In this document: positions 19,516-29,133 of the stretch, piece after piece
How the letters are laid out: every line of letters begins with the position of its first letter
Numbering within the stretch: position 1 is the stretch's first letter
Source: Fastidiosipila sp.
Lineage (GTDB): Bacteria; Bacillota; Clostridia; Saccharofermentanales; DTU023
Direction of reading: 5' to 3'
DNA length: 57,831 nt
NCBI GenBank assembly: GCA_012837885.1
Contig: DUQI01000095.1
Location: 1 to 57,831 of the forward strand
Position numbers and translations under genes: made by a program
Notes under the pieces: model-generated
Databases searched by the model: none
Told to the model about the DNA's origin: nothing
Seen by the model: only the letters and a program-made list of their open reading frames with translations

Positions 19516-20286
19516 GTGACAGTGGACGCTGAAACGAAACAGGCGGATATGACGATGGATAGAAAGACTCAAACGAAAAAAATAGTCACGATGTTCACCC
19601 ACGGGATCGGAGGCGACTTTAAGCAGTTCTCCGAGCTCTTGAACGTCGCATTAACCTACGGTGATATCGAGACCTTCCTTCTACCCGGTCATGGTGGCGC
19701 GTTTCAGAATCTTCTCAAAACGAATGTCGACATCTGGTTAAACGACGTCGAAACGCGGCTTCTAAAACTCGAGAAGATCTACGACGAGATCGTGCTCGTC
19801 GGCCATTCACTCGGCACGTTGCTCTCCATGTATGCCGCCTACAAACATCCGTTTAAGGTGAGAAGACTTCTACTCTGGGCGACGCCATTCGGCGTCACGA
19901 TGCGTAGCTCGCTGACACAGAAGATAAAGTACAAGCGCGAGCAAACGCCGAAGACGGCCGGCATCAGCGCCGCCGATATTCTATCGACCAGCGCACCGAC
20001 CGCACTGCAGGCGCTTCGCATGCTGCCTCGCCTATCCGAGATCGTCACGTTTTCGAAGCGTTGTGAAATCGTCTATCCGACACTTCCCTTCGAGATCGAA
20101 GCCTTTCAAGTCAAGTTCGATGAGTTGGTCGTGCCTGAAAAGAGCATGAAAATACTCAAGAAAAACCCGCGTGCCAACGTCCATCTGTTAACCGAATCGA
20201 GCCATGGTTATCTCGTTTCTCCCGAGATCGATCAGGTGGCAGACACACTCAGCACCATGCTGGAGAAAGCTCTGTCAACTCAATAA
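19516..20286 (+). CDS. Alpha/beta hydrolase (carboxylesterase/serine aminopeptidase-like)
   Basis: 256 aa; nucleophile elbow LVGHSLGTL, late His in LLTESSHGYLVSPE. Exact start uncertain. Confidence 0.8.
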   Translation: MTVDAETKQADMTMDRKTQTKKIVTMFTHGIGGDFKQFSELLNVALTYGDIETFLLPGHGGAFQNLLKTNVDIWLNDVETRLLKLEKIYDEIVLVGHSLGTLLSMYAAYKHPFKVRRLLLWATPFGVTMRSSLTQKIKYKREQTPKTAGISAADILSTSAPTALQALRMLPRLSEIVTFSKRCEIVYPTLPFEIEAFQVKFDELVVPEKSMKILKKNPRANVHLLTESSHGYLVSPEIDQVADTLSTMLEKALSTQ

Positions 20287-21830
20287 TCGTAAACCGGGAC
20301 AAGACCATCCGGCATCAATTCATAGACGCGCGTCGCGACTTCTTTTAAATACACTCTGTCGTGCGAGACCGATATGATCGCGCCGTTAAATGCTCTCAGC
20401 ACCTGTCTTACGACGGGAGCCGAAAGTGGTGAGAAATTTCTGGTCGGCTCATCCAGTACCAACACATCGGCTCCTTGCAGCACGAAGCGCAACATGAAGA
20501 GCTTCGCTTTTTGACCTCCTGAAAGATCGGCAATTAGGCGTTGCATCTCACGCTGCTCGAATTTCATGCTGCCCATGAAATCGAGCGCCCGCTGTCTATC
20601 CTCCAGGCGTCCGGAAGGTGCCAGAAACTCGACCGGTGTGAGATGCTCGGGGAGTTCTTCTTCATAATCTTGCGGCATGTAGGAGACATGGAGATCCGGC
20701 TTTTCCAAAAGTGCTTCATGTATTTTCTTTAGAAGCGTCGTTTTACCACTGCCGTTTCGACCGATAAGGCAGATCTTATCTCGTCCGAAAATATCGAGCT
20801 CAATATCTTTTGCCAGTTGTCTTTTGCCTGTCGCAGGATCAAATACATCGAGAGAGGTGAGGCGAGACTCCAAAATCCGCTTATCTTCATGATGCCCGAT
20901 CTTCGGATCGGCAAAGAGAATCACGGCTTCTTCTCTATTCGGTTTCTTCGTCCGGTTTTCGTATTCTTTGTCCAATCGCTTCTCGAGTGATTTCACGGCG
21001 TGCATTTTCTTTTTCAACAATCTGCCGCCTGCCGGATTGCCGCGTGAAATCGTCTCTTGCTCGTGCTCGACTCTCTGTTCAATCCGGCGGTATCGTTCCA
21101 TGCGCGCCTGATGCGCTCTATGATCAGCTGCAGCGAGCATGCTCTGGCGCTCGAATTCGTCACGCTTGGTCGTCAAGTATTCATCGAGTCCTACTCTGGC
21201 CAACGTCCAGACCGGCGTCTTCCGGCGATGGATCTGCTCCAGATGCAAGATGCCGTTCGCCGCATGACGGATCAACGTCTCATCATGTGAGACAAACAAG
21301 ATAGGACGTTTATCTTCCTTGATAAACTGCTCGAGCCCGTAAAGCGTTTCAAGATCGAGATCATTCGACGGTTCGTCGAGCAAGAGAACGGCAGGATCGG
21401 TGAGCAACATACGGCAAAGCTGCATCTTTGTTTTCTCACCACCGGAGAGCGTGCCGATCTTTCTATCTTGGTAGAGCTGATCGGGCGACAAACGAAGCAA
21501 CACGGCAACGTCGTTTATCTTTTGCCAATCGGTCGGGTCGATGCGCGGATCCGAAGTGACGTAATCGTAGACGGACATGCCAAGCGCTTCATCAGAGATG
21601 AATTGAGATAAATAACCGACCGGTGCCGCATGGTGCACCGTGCCTTGTACTTCGAGGTAAGCGGGCGGATCGTCAGGGTACGCCAACACCTGAATCAACG
21701 ACGATTTTCCGTTTCCTTCCTCGCCGATGATCGCTATCTTGTCGTCTCTGCCGAGCACAAACGACAATTCATTGATAATAATTCGGAGATCTCTGCGGTG
21801 AGAGATCGTTAACTGATTGACTTGTAACAT
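20280..21830 (-). CDS. ABC-F family ATP-binding protein
   Basis: 516 aa with two NBDs (GEEGNGKSSL / GRNGSGKTTL; TLSGGEKTKMQL / DLSGGQKAKLFM) and no TMD. Confidence 0.92.
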   Translation of the reverse strand: MLQVNQLTISHRRDLRIIINELSFVLGRDDKIAIIGEEGNGKSSLIQVLAYPDDPPAYLEVQGTVHHAAPVGYLSQFISDEALGMSVYDYVTSDPRIDPTDWQKINDVAVLLRLSPDQLYQDRKIGTLSGGEKTKMQLCRMLLTDPAVLLLDEPSNDLDLETLYGLEQFIKEDKRPILFVSHDETLIRHAANGILHLEQIHRRKTPVWTLARVGLDEYLTTKRDEFERQSMLAAADHRAHQARMERYRRIEQRVEHEQETISRGNPAGGRLLKKKMHAVKSLEKRLDKEYENRTKKPNREEAVILFADPKIGHHEDKRILESRLTSLDVFDPATGKRQLAKDIELDIFGRDKICLIGRNGSGKTTLLKKIHEALLEKPDLHVSYMPQDYEEELPEHLTPVEFLAPSGRLEDRQRALDFMGSMKFEQREMQRLIADLSGGQKAKLFMLRFVLQGADVLVLDEPTRNFSPLSAPVVRQVLRAFNGAIISVSHDRVYLKEVATRVYELMPDGLVPVYDY

Positions 21831-21975
21831 CTAAAACTCCTCGAGCATGCGAGACAGCTTTTGCGCCGTCTAATGTGATTCGAATCGCTTAGATGTTGTT
21901 CATGTCACACCGCCTTAGTTTGATGCTTTAAGTGTAGGAGACGGTACTCCCGGAGTCAACCGACCGTTCCCAGCT

Positions 21976-22425
21976 TTACGGACAATGATCTTCCATGCCG
22001 GACCATACTTCCACGATGACACCTGCCGGGGACTTCGTACGAATGTAGCGTTGGCTCGAAGATCGGAAGTACACGTGGTGCGGTACCTCACGCTGCTCCA
22101 GTGCCGCTATCGCGTCATCGAGTTGATCGGTGAACCACTGCAGCTTGATGTGAGACAGATCGACTGCTTCGAATGCCGCTTGAAACGAGAATGTAAAACT
22201 GTATGCTTCATCGGTACAGATCGCGTATTCGTCATTCAAGCTCATAAAGCGAAGCCCGAAAGCCTCGGCCCAGAAGCCGACCTCAGCTTCAAAATCTTTC
22301 ACCGGATACTCGACCGTAAAGCGAAGTGGAAAATCCTCCCAGACCTTGAGCGGTATCATCGGCGTCTCGTGTTCCGGTTGTTCTATTAGTTTTCTTCCCC
22401 GTTCACGTAGTGTCTTGTCATCCAT
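21976..22425 (-). CDS. VOC/glyoxalase-like domain protein
   Basis: MDDKTLRERGRKLIEQ...FTVEYPVKDFEAEVGFWAEAFGLRFMSLNDEYA...SPAGVIVEVWSG; start at ATG 22425. Confidence 0.65.
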   Translation of the reverse strand: MDDKTLRERGRKLIEQPEHETPMIPLKVWEDFPLRFTVEYPVKDFEAEVGFWAEAFGLRFMSLNDEYAICTDEAYSFTFSFQAAFEAVDLSHIKLQWFTDQLDDAIAALEQREVPHHVYFRSSSQRYIRTKSPAGVIVEVWSGMEDHCP

Positions 22426-22430
22426 CGCTA

Positions 22431-23615
22431 TCACCTCAGTCGTAAATTTGTATCGACTCGCACCATGCCGTTCATGGTAGCGAGGCGTCCGAGTGCTTTC
22501 AGTATACTTGTCTCCATCGTGCGCGTCAGACGTACGCCTTGTTCCAGCCACAGTCCCCGAGCGCGAAGTGTATCTTTGTCCCGATACGGCTCGATCCTGC
22601 CGACCAGCCGGTCTCCGAACAATACAGGCAGCGTGTAATAGCCATAAATACGTTTGGCTTCCGGTGTGTAGATTTCCCAGCGATAGGAAAAATCAAAGAG
22701 TGCCTCGATAAGGCGGCGATCCCACATGAAGCTATCGAGCGGTGCGATCAACTCGAGCCGCCTCTTCTTTCTCCAAAAGTCATCATTCACGTTTTCGAGC
22801 CAACGCTGATCTTCAGTCGCAGCGAAAAGCGTATGTTTGATCCCTTCGACCTTGATCGGGAAGATCGATTTTGCTTCCAATAATCGCTCGATAGTCGTTT
22901 GAACGACACTAAGGCTGTTTCTCCTGATGCCGAGCCAAGCATCAGACGCTTTATTCCAAAGGAGTCCAACCGCCCGAATGCGCCTCTTAACCATGTCGGC
23001 ATACCAGCTATCGTCAATTTTTCTACGCGGTTTTTCTCTTACCGCTTCAGGCAAGATGCGTTCGGCCAGATCGTAGGTCTTGATGTTTCTTGTCTTATTA
23101 TGGACGAGCACCTCACCGCGATAGTAAAGATGCTCCAAGGCAGCTTTCGCCAGCTTTACCGGCGCACCATACCAGCCATACCATTCGACCTTTTCATTCA
23201 GCTCAAAATCGGTTGGTTTTTTCGGACCGCCAGAAGCCATCTCGGCGAGCACCTTCTTTGCAACCTCGGCCAACAACTCACCCTGCTCACCTTCCGGTAG
23301 CGCATGATCCATGCCGGCTGCCAGCAGGTTCCAGGACTCAACGGGAAAAATCGACATCATCTTGTCGTAGTGATCGATAAGCGCGCGATCGATGTACAGC
23401 AATTCCTGCAACAACGAAGGCGAGTAATCCTTAACACGCGACAGCAAGGTCAAATCGGCCGATCGTCCGCAGACATCGATCGGATCAAATTGAACGGATC
23501 CGGCCTGGCGAATAAACTCCAGAACGCCGCTTTTCCCGATAAAGCGATACGGTCCGGCAAGTCCCTGCTGCAGCAACATGATTCTGGCGGCTTCTTTTTT
23601 TGATAACTCGATCAT
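22431..23615 (-). CDS. Winged-helix protein of the YcaQ/AlkX (HTH_42) family, putative interstrand crosslink DNA glycosylase
   Basis: 394 aa; ELSKKEAARIMLLQQGL..., GSVQFDPIDVCGRSADL (QxD motif), LIAPLDSFMWDRRL. Confidence 0.8.
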   Translation of the reverse strand: MIELSKKEAARIMLLQQGLAGPYRFIGKSGVLEFIRQAGSVQFDPIDVCGRSADLTLLSRVKDYSPSLLQELLYIDRALIDHYDKMMSIFPVESWNLLAAGMDHALPEGEQGELLAEVAKKVLAEMASGGPKKPTDFELNEKVEWYGWYGAPVKLAKAALEHLYYRGEVLVHNKTRNIKTYDLAERILPEAVREKPRRKIDDSWYADMVKRRIRAVGLLWNKASDAWLGIRRNSLSVVQTTIERLLEAKSIFPIKVEGIKHTLFAATEDQRWLENVNDDFWRKKRRLELIAPLDSFMWDRRLIEALFDFSYRWEIYTPEAKRIYGYYTLPVLFGDRLVGRIEPYRDKDTLRARGLWLEQGVRLTRTMETSILKALGRLATMNGMVRVDTNLRLR

Positions 23616-23626
23616 CTGCTGATCCT

Positions 23627-24196
23627 TCAGCCAACATTCGTAAAGTGTACGGTCTGAAGCGGCGTATAACGCATACCCCGAGGCGTAAATTCACTCAAAA
23701 ACAAGATCAGTTTCTGAACAGGGTATGGTTCAGTCGGTATATGAGGCATCGTGGAAAGATCAAACCGATCCTTATCAACACGCCTGGCGATCGTGGCATG
23801 CGGATGCCACCGCCGCCTTTCGACCGGAAAGCCCACCTGATCGAGGGCGCGGTTCAGACGATCGACATAAGAGGCGAGATCGACACTGGCTTTGAAAGAC
23901 GCGACAAGCGTCGCATCGCGTCCGCCTCGAAAAAAGGTGAAGCGATCGAAAGCCAAATGATAATCTTTCCCCGACTTAGGTTTAAGAGATGACAAAAGCG
24001 CCATCGTCTTTTCTTTCAGAAGACGGTCGACATCGCCGAGAAATCTGAGTGTCAAATGCAAATTCTCACTCTTCACGACTCTCGCCGCAGGCTGACACAC
24101 CTTGGCCGTCCGCACAGCCTGCGCCAAATCAGGACGTATCGCCTCCGGTAAAGCAAAGGCGATAAAGAGTCTTTCCATTTTCTGCGGTGTCTTCAC
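23627..24196 (-). CDS. thpR: RNA 2',3'-cyclic phosphodiesterase (LigT/ThpR)
   Basis: 189 aa; two HxT motifs, NLHLTLRFLGD and HPHATIAR. Confidence 0.9.
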   Translation of the reverse strand: MKTPQKMERLFIAFALPEAIRPDLAQAVRTAKVCQPAARVVKSENLHLTLRFLGDVDRLLKEKTMALLSSLKPKSGKDYHLAFDRFTFFRGGRDATLVASFKASVDLASYVDRLNRALDQVGFPVERRRWHPHATIARRVDKDRFDLSTMPHIPTEPYPVQKLILFLSEFTPRGMRYTPLQTVHFTNVG

Positions 24197-24263
24197 ATCT
24201 GTATTTTAGCATCCGCCACGCATGCATAATAATACTGGCAAGAAACGGTCACATACGTGAGAA

Positions 24264-24283
24264 AGCGCGGCAGATGCCGCGCT
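24264..24283 (-). terminator. Hairpin terminator downstream of the baeRF-like gene
   Basis: Perfect stem AGCGCGGC-AT-C...: agcgcggcagatgccgcgct, followed on minus by TTTCTC. Confidence 0.5.
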
Positions 24284-24321
24284 CTCTACTCCAACTTTTT
24301 CTTCTAACTATTGTTAAGTTT

Positions 24322-25404
24322 CTAATAGCGTAAGACGCCTATAACACTCTCTTTTGTGATCTCCGAAGCGTTGGCGAGGACATGAATATCGGCGCCTGTG
24401 GCCGCACCCTGCCGGATCAATTCGTCGAGTTTCGTGTCGCCTGGCTTTCGTTGGCTCAGATCGACGACTAATTCAGAGAGCCTTCCCTCTTTCGCCGCCT
24501 CTTTCAATTTCGCGACGTCCTTTTCCGCTTTACTTGAGGAGATGGCCGCGCCGACACGATTGGCGATACCTTCGACTTCTCGTTTGCGCGAAGGTTCGAG
24601 CGCTTCGACAACGCGAGTATGCTTTTGTTCATCAGACAACGAGTCAAACGGTTGATCGATATATTTATCGAGGTAAAAGTCGCCCTTAATCAGTTGGCGA
24701 TAGGCCGCCAGGTTTTCCGTCGTGCCGGACATTAAGACAGGACGCTTATGCTTTTGGTATTCGGCAGTAAGCGCACGATCCAAGTAGCGAAAGTACTTCT
24801 CTCTATCTTTTTCGACTTCTTCCGGCTTCGCCCGATGTCCGTGATGGCTCGGCTCTAGACCACCGTACGATCCGACATTTTTGCCTGAATCGTGATCGAA
24901 GTCATCGAACAATTCGGGGAAAGCCGTCTTGATATCGTCGGTATTGTAAGGCTTGTGCGCATAGCGGGATACCGTATGGAACTTGACACGATCCTTACTG
25001 AGGTCAACCAGTAGCGCTTCCATGCGGCTTTCAAGATATGCAAACAGCGGCAGCACATGGAAGTCGGCCGCGACGACGCCGAGTGACTCGGGACGATACT
25101 CGAGATGAATGATCTTTAGAAAGTCACCGACCGCGAACACGGCGAGTCCGGACTTCGTACGATTCCAGATCTCAGTCTGCTGATTTTGCAGCGCATAAAG
25201 CGACTTTAACGTATTCTCCCACTGTCTTCTCGGATAATTCGCTTCGAGTTTTCGCTCGACGTCGGCTACAAGATTCTTATAGCGGATCGGGTCACCTTCG
25301 TTATCGGGATGACGTTGATACGTGTGCACATAGATCGAGATGCGCGGCAATGCTTCGGGCGCCTCGTGCTGCAACAAATTCTGGAGAGATTCATTATTAA
25401 TCAT
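24322..25404 (-). CDS. Bacterial archaeo-eukaryotic release factor (baeRF)-like protein
   Basis: 360 aa; LPRISIYVHTYQRHPDNEGDPIRYKNLVADVERKL; C-terminal eRF1/Pelota-like RQGAATGADIHVLANASEITKESVIGVLRY. Confidence 0.65.
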   Translation of the reverse strand: MINNESLQNLLQHEAPEALPRISIYVHTYQRHPDNEGDPIRYKNLVADVERKLEANYPRRQWENTLKSLYALQNQQTEIWNRTKSGLAVFAVGDFLKIIHLEYRPESLGVVAADFHVLPLFAYLESRMEALLVDLSKDRVKFHTVSRYAHKPYNTDDIKTAFPELFDDFDHDSGKNVGSYGGLEPSHHGHRAKPEEVEKDREKYFRYLDRALTAEYQKHKRPVLMSGTTENLAAYRQLIKGDFYLDKYIDQPFDSLSDEQKHTRVVEALEPSRKREVEGIANRVGAAISSSKAEKDVAKLKEAAKEGRLSELVVDLSQRKPGDTKLDELIRQGAATGADIHVLANASEITKESVIGVLRY

Positions 25405-25607
25405 GAAAGATCCTTTCTTTCGACCGTATGATCCACTTCGTGTAACGATCGAACCTGAATTTAACTATTCGTATCGCTTCCATCTTAGCAGTAGATATTT
25501 TCTGCTGTCGAGTTTCGTAACACGATGAATAGAATCTTAAAATGATTAATACGTATGACTATTCTGACAAAGTGCCGGCATCCGAATGTTTCTGAAGATT
25601 ATTGCAA

Positions 25608-26045
25608 CTACTCTTTATTTTGATCGATCAGTTCGAGATTTCGGTGATAGAGATCTTCTCTCAAGGTAAAGCCCATCTTTTCCCAGAATCGGTTTCCCCG
25701 ATCATTTCCGGTGAAGACGACGAGTGCTGCCTTGTTGATGCCTTCTTTACGAAGTGCCTCGACGACCGCACTCACCAGCTTTTCGCCGATGCCTCGTCTC
25801 AGAAATCGTTGATCGACGCAGGTGTGATGAACGAGGGCACGGCGACCGTCATGACCGCAGAGTATGGCCCCGACAATTCCCTGATCTGGATCTTCGGCGA
25901 CAAAGCTGGTCGTAGGGTTTCTTTTTAGGAACTTTTCTATCCCGGCTCTCGAGTCATCGATTCGGCTCAAACCGAGTCCCGGCGTTTTTTGCCACAACTG
26001 AAAAACGGCATCATAGTCAGTCAATTCAAACAATCTAATAATCAA
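25608..26045 (-). CDS. GNAT family N-acetyltransferase
   Basis: 145 aa; HHTCVDQRFLRRGIGEKLV; VVFTGNDRGNRFWEKMGF. Confidence 0.85.
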   Translation of the reverse strand: MIIRLFELTDYDAVFQLWQKTPGLGLSRIDDSRAGIEKFLKRNPTTSFVAEDPDQGIVGAILCGHDGRRALVHHTCVDQRFLRRGIGEKLVSAVVEALRKEGINKAALVVFTGNDRGNRFWEKMGFTLREDLYHRNLELIDQNKE

Positions 26046-26080
26046 GTAAGTACCTCAAGCAAATAAGCAAGCAGAACTCT

Positions 26081-26791
26081 TTACAGTTCCTCAATGTAAT
26101 TCACGCCGGGCGCTTCCCGCAGAATATCGACGAGATTGCCGCAGGAGGTGCGACTTGCGCAGTGGGCATTCAAGATGACATTCAACTCCTGCTCGCCATC
26201 GACTTTCACTTTTTGCACCTGCACATCGGACAGATGGATATCGTGTTTCCGACTGAACTGTACAAATGAACGAAATGCCTGTCCCCTTTCGAGTTCAACA
26301 TAAAGCTCAGCCGTCACGTCCTGACGGATCCGCTCATCGAGCCTTTGCATCACGGTCATGATCAACAAGACGACGATGCCGCCGACGATGGCCATCTCAT
26401 AAAAGCCGATGCCGATTGCCAGACCAAGACAAGCGGCGGTCCAGAGACCGGCGGCCGTCGTAATACCGCGCACATGATAACGCCCCGTATTGATGATCGT
26501 GCCGGCGCCGAGAAAGCCGATACCGCTTATCACTTGAGCGCCCATACGGACGGGATCCGAGATATCGAATACCTGGAACACATACTGATTCGTCATCATC
26601 ACGATCGATGCGCCGAGGCAGACGAGCATATAGGTGCGGAAACCGGCCGGACGCTGCTTTCTGCCACGTTCGATTCCGAGAATACCGCCGATGACAAGGG
26701 ACAGCGCGACTCTGAGCACAATCGACAACAGATTGATGTCACGGATATTTGTGTTAAAAAGCAATTCAGCAATCATCAAAAAGACCTCCAA
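26081..26791 (-). CDS. MgtC/SapB family membrane protein
   Basis: 236 aa; GILGIERGRKQRPAGFRTYMLVCLGASIVMM, GIGFLGAGTI, GLTTAA-like RGITTAAGLWTAACLGLAIG. Confidence 0.92.
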   Translation of the reverse strand: MEVFLMIAELLFNTNIRDINLLSIVLRVALSLVIGGILGIERGRKQRPAGFRTYMLVCLGASIVMMTNQYVFQVFDISDPVRMGAQVISGIGFLGAGTIINTGRYHVRGITTAAGLWTAACLGLAIGIGFYEMAIVGGIVVLLIMTVMQRLDERIRQDVTAELYVELERGQAFRSFVQFSRKHDIHLSDVQVQKVKVDGEQELNVILNAHCASRTSCGNLVDILREAPGVNYIEEL

Positions 26792-26879
26792 CCCCGGCCA
26801 CTAATCGAATGGACTCATAATATATCACGTGGCATGTAAAAGAGGCGCAATGGGAAAGAAACTTCGGACAATCCGTCTT

Positions 26880-27275
26880 CTATTCTTCCGTCGTTATCTC
26901 TCTCGTCTTTGCCCCGTGGATCAGAATCTGGCCCGGTATGAAAAAGAGGATTGTCGTCACGGCCAATATGATGCCGATGACCGTTGCATCGGAGAGAAAG
27001 AGCCAGGCGGCTACACCGAACATCACGACCGAGACGCTGACGACACGCGGCACCAGAGACAATCGATACTTTGATTGCGGCGAGACAAATTGCGCCCACA
27101 GGACGATCACAATCCAGACGGCAGAAAAAGAGAGCAAAATAGCGGCACCCGGCTTTGCACTGAGAACCTTTCGATACGCCAGATAGCCGACCGAAAAAAA
27201 GAAAAACAATTCAGAGAGAAACATCATTAAACCGAGCACCATCTTAAATCGGTGTTTTGTGTCTATGACATCCAT
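26880..27275 (-). CDS. Hypothetical membrane protein
   Basis: 131 aa with about four hydrophobic segments; no family recognised. Confidence 0.6.
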   Translation of the reverse strand: MDVIDTKHRFKMVLGLMMFLSELFFFFSVGYLAYRKVLSAKPGAAILLSFSAVWIVIVLWAQFVSPQSKYRLSLVPRVVSVSVVMFGVAAWLFLSDATVIGIILAVTTILFFIPGQILIHGAKTREITTEE

Positions 27276-27306
27276 TCTCGCTCCTTCCTAACGGCCAGCG
27301 GATAAG

Positions 27307-28878
27307 TCAATCCGCTTGAGCATTCAGATAGTCGATCAGTCGGCTGACGTCAAAGTCGTAGGTCCAGATATCGGGACGAAAACCTTCATTGACGCTGTAA
27401 TAATCAGGATGCCAATAATTCAGGAGCATCGGGATCCGAAGCGGTATCCGGGAATGCGGCAACACATATAGCTCACCGACTGAAGAGGTGGCCAGTCCCT
27501 GCGTATTCGCTCCGATGACAATCACGTTTTCACCGGAGCGGAAACTGCCGACCGCATATTCACCAGCCGAAGCCGTACCGTTATCCATCAAGATGACAAC
27601 CAGTTTGTGAGGCGAAGTGAGCACTCTCGGCTCGGGCGGTAGAAACGAGATATTTTCACCGATCAATTGATCCTGCCACCCGTCTCGTATCGAGTCCGCA
27701 TATTCGGTTGGCGTGATGGGTACCACCCGATAGTACGCTCTATCGAACAGATTGTAGCCGTCATACCTGAACAGATTTTGCAAAAAGGACTCAAAGGGTA
27801 TGTCTTTTCCACCGGTGTTGCCGCGCAGATCGACGACCATGTACGGGTAGCTTAGAGAATCTTTCGCCAATGTTCCAAAGTCTATCTCCCACGGATCGCG
27901 AAACACATACCCGCGCAGATCGACATAGTAGACGTTATCAAATACCTCTGCCACACCGCCTGGTTGCTCCGTGTGTAGATAGTTGTCATAGATCGTGTCC
28001 CACTTTATCGCTTTCTCCGAACCGTCCTTATACCGAACGCTCTTCAAAGTCTTGAGCGGGCGGTAATTACTGACTTGTACCAAGGTCAGATGAATCGAAA
28101 AATCATCCGACATAAACGGCTCGATCTGCGCTGGAAAGTCGTCGGAAAGCTCAAGTGTCTTTTCTTCATCGAGGTCAAAATACTCACCGTTTGCCAACCG
28201 TTTCAAACGGATATTGGTTGCGATCTGCGCTTTATTGACGCGAAGTTCGACATCATCGAAATCGTCCTGCCAGCGGCTGAAAACTGAAAGCATTTCAGCG
28301 CTGAGCACCGACGCCTGATAATCGACCCAGAAGTGCATATCTTCGATGAATCCGGTCTCGAGGATCAAAAGATCCTCAAAATCTCGATACGTCATGCCGC
28401 GTTCAGGCAAAACGGAGATCGCGTGCTTTTCCATCTCAATGACGGCTTCTTTTCCACCAAACAGATTCAGGCCGGCAAAGCCCTTACGCAAAATGTTGGC
28501 CAGATAGTGAATGTCCTCGATCGCTTCACTTCGCGGCATCTCATCGTCATATCTTTGCATGCGCTCTTCATTCGCATTATCCTGTGCCTCGAGCTTGATC
28601 TCATAGGTCGGAACGCCTATCGCTTCCTTGTAAATAAATTCCTTGTCCAGTTCGGCATTTGAGACACGAGTTAAGTCTTCACGATCGGGATATAGGGTCG
28701 CTTTCTTGTAGTAGAGGAGCGTTTCAATAGCCGGTGCGACGACCGTTTCCGGCTCAGATACCCACGTTTTTGGCAAGCTGAGTGCGTCGGCAGTCGGTGT
28801 CACTACGAATAAGCCAATCAATAAAGTAATCAAAACGATGAAGACCTTATACTTTTTACCGCTGCGTTTACTATTCAT
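27307..28878 (-). CDS. S41-type (tail-specific protease-like) exported protein
   Basis: 523 aa; N-terminal signal/TM, VDLRGNTGGKDIPFESFL and VVILMDNGTASAGEYAVGSFR. Confidence 0.75.
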   Translation of the reverse strand: MNSKRSGKKYKVFIVLITLLIGLFVVTPTADALSLPKTWVSEPETVVAPAIETLLYYKKATLYPDREDLTRVSNAELDKEFIYKEAIGVPTYEIKLEAQDNANEERMQRYDDEMPRSEAIEDIHYLANILRKGFAGLNLFGGKEAVIEMEKHAISVLPERGMTYRDFEDLLILETGFIEDMHFWVDYQASVLSAEMLSVFSRWQDDFDDVELRVNKAQIATNIRLKRLANGEYFDLDEEKTLELSDDFPAQIEPFMSDDFSIHLTLVQVSNYRPLKTLKSVRYKDGSEKAIKWDTIYDNYLHTEQPGGVAEVFDNVYYVDLRGYVFRDPWEIDFGTLAKDSLSYPYMVVDLRGNTGGKDIPFESFLQNLFRYDGYNLFDRAYYRVVPITPTEYADSIRDGWQDQLIGENISFLPPEPRVLTSPHKLVVILMDNGTASAGEYAVGSFRSGENVIVIGANTQGLATSSVGELYVLPHSRIPLRIPMLLNYWHPDYYSVNEGFRPDIWTYDFDVSRLIDYLNAQAD

Positions 28879-29059
28879 ACATCATGTCTCCCAACCGCGA
28901 CCGGAATAAACGGTTCATCTAAAGTGCACACAACACGAATTTTATGTTTTACCATTCTAGCAGTTCAACTGCATGTACCGCTCATGAACGATGTTACCGA
29001 AGTCAGGATAGAACCGGGCAACCGAATGAAACAAAATTCTGTCGGCTATTTTATTCGCT

Positions 29060-29096
29060 GATAAAAGAACGCCCCTCGATCGGGGCGTCCTTTTAT
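29060..29096 (-). terminator. Intrinsic terminator downstream of rocD
   Basis: ataaaagaacgcccctcgatcggggcgtccttttat: GC stem with flanking A/T runs. Confidence 0.75.
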
Positions 29097-29133
29097 CAAT
29101 AAGTTTCGAACAAAAGTTGCGAACAAAACGTTC

